DNA from: Gammaproteobacteria bacterium
GTDB taxonomy: Bacteria; Pseudomonadota; Gammaproteobacteria; Pseudomonadales; Azotimanducaceae
NCBI GenBank assembly: GCA_002690405.1
Contig: NZEI01000104.1
Coordinates: 12,058-30,551 of the forward strand
Direction: 5' to 3'
DNA: 18,494 nt
In this document: positions 18,401-18,494 of the stretch, in pieces
Position numbering within the stretch: position 1 is the first letter of the stretch
How the letters are laid out: each line of letters begins with the position of its first letter
Translations under genes and position numbers: made by a program
Notes under the pieces: model-generated
Told to the model about the DNA's origin: nothing
Databases searched by the model: none
Seen by the model: the letters and a program-made list of their open reading frames with translations, nothing else

Positions 18401-18494
18401 AGAAGAATATCAAACAGCCTGTGCGCCCAAAGGTAAAACCAAAAGGTAAAGTGAAGCAAGGCTTGGCTATCATGGCGAAGAGTGACCAGACACA
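18397..18494 (+). CDS. Basic protein, 5' part only, runs off right edge
   Basis: An open frame from the ATGA overlap to the window edge, 32 residues visible, beginning MKKNIKQPVRPKVKPKGKVK. Lys/Pro-rich N-terminus like its neighbour. The rest is outside the window, so no function can be assigned; by position it may be a head or structural-module gene. Confidence 0.55.
   Translation, partial: MKKNIKQPVRPKVKPKGKVKQGLAIMAKSDQT

Overview
The window is part of the genome of a tailed double-stranded DNA phage (or a closely related prophage). It carries both terminase subunits, a family A DNA polymerase, an archaeo-eukaryotic-type primase, an SF3 helicase, a RuvC-like resolvase, a Cas4-like nuclease and a CobS/CobT-like AAA+/VWA pair. 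Genes are tightly packed, with many ATGA or TGATG overlaps and good Shine-Dalgarno sites. There are no tRNA, rRNA, integrase, IS or CRISPR features. The set of genes resembles aquatic phages of Gram-negative hosts, but the host cannot be named from sequence alone. A strong signature is the excess of TGTCT/AGACA pentamers in genes and spacers alike.

Layout. (1) 1-5281, minus strand: a replication/recombination operon read leftwards, containing a SNF2-type helicase, a small protein, a Cas4-like nuclease, an SSB-like candidate and DNA polymerase I, which runs off the left edge. (2) 5282-5590: divergent control region. It holds a candidate ~80-nt minus-strand small RNA with its own promoter, a C-rich anti-Shine-Dalgarno loop and an intrinsic terminator. 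(3) 5591-8535, plus strand: primase, SF3 helicase, ribbon-helix-helix protein, zinc protein and an ArfA-like ribosome-rescue factor whose reading frame runs through a terminator hairpin. (4) 9140-8423, minus strand: winged-helix regulator and DnaJ-type zinc protein. (5) 9141-9623: repeat-rich spacer with 14 GTCAT/ATGAC cores, including a perfect 21-bp inverted repeat; a candidate origin and/or operator array. (6) 9624-10303, plus strand: RuvC-like resolvase and zinc ribbon. (7) 15639-10346, minus strand: CobS-like AAA+ ATPase, CobT-like VWA protein with an HExxH motif, then five small genes ending at a strong intrinsic terminator. (8) 15640-16397: leader and non-coding divergent region with palindromes and CAGACA repeats, a possible packaging or origin site. 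(9) 16398-18494, plus strand: terminase small and large subunits, then two short basic proteins.

The most striking discovery is three self-cleaving hammerhead ribozymes on the transcribed (minus) strand of block 7. One lies in the 5' leader of the CobS-like gene (15676-15726), one between the CobS- and CobT-like genes (14059-14109), and one between the CobT-like gene and the small-gene cluster (11949-12002). The first two are type III and differ by compensatory changes in all three stems. The third is type I with a fully canonical core. Each follows the same plan: stable hairpin, hammerhead, A/C-rich CAGACACAGACA spacer, ribosome-binding site, start codon. The inferred role is cutting one polycistronic transcript into separately translated messages with structured 3' ends and short 5'-hydroxyl leaders.

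All calls rest on reading the sequence and recognising motifs; no database search or folding program was run.
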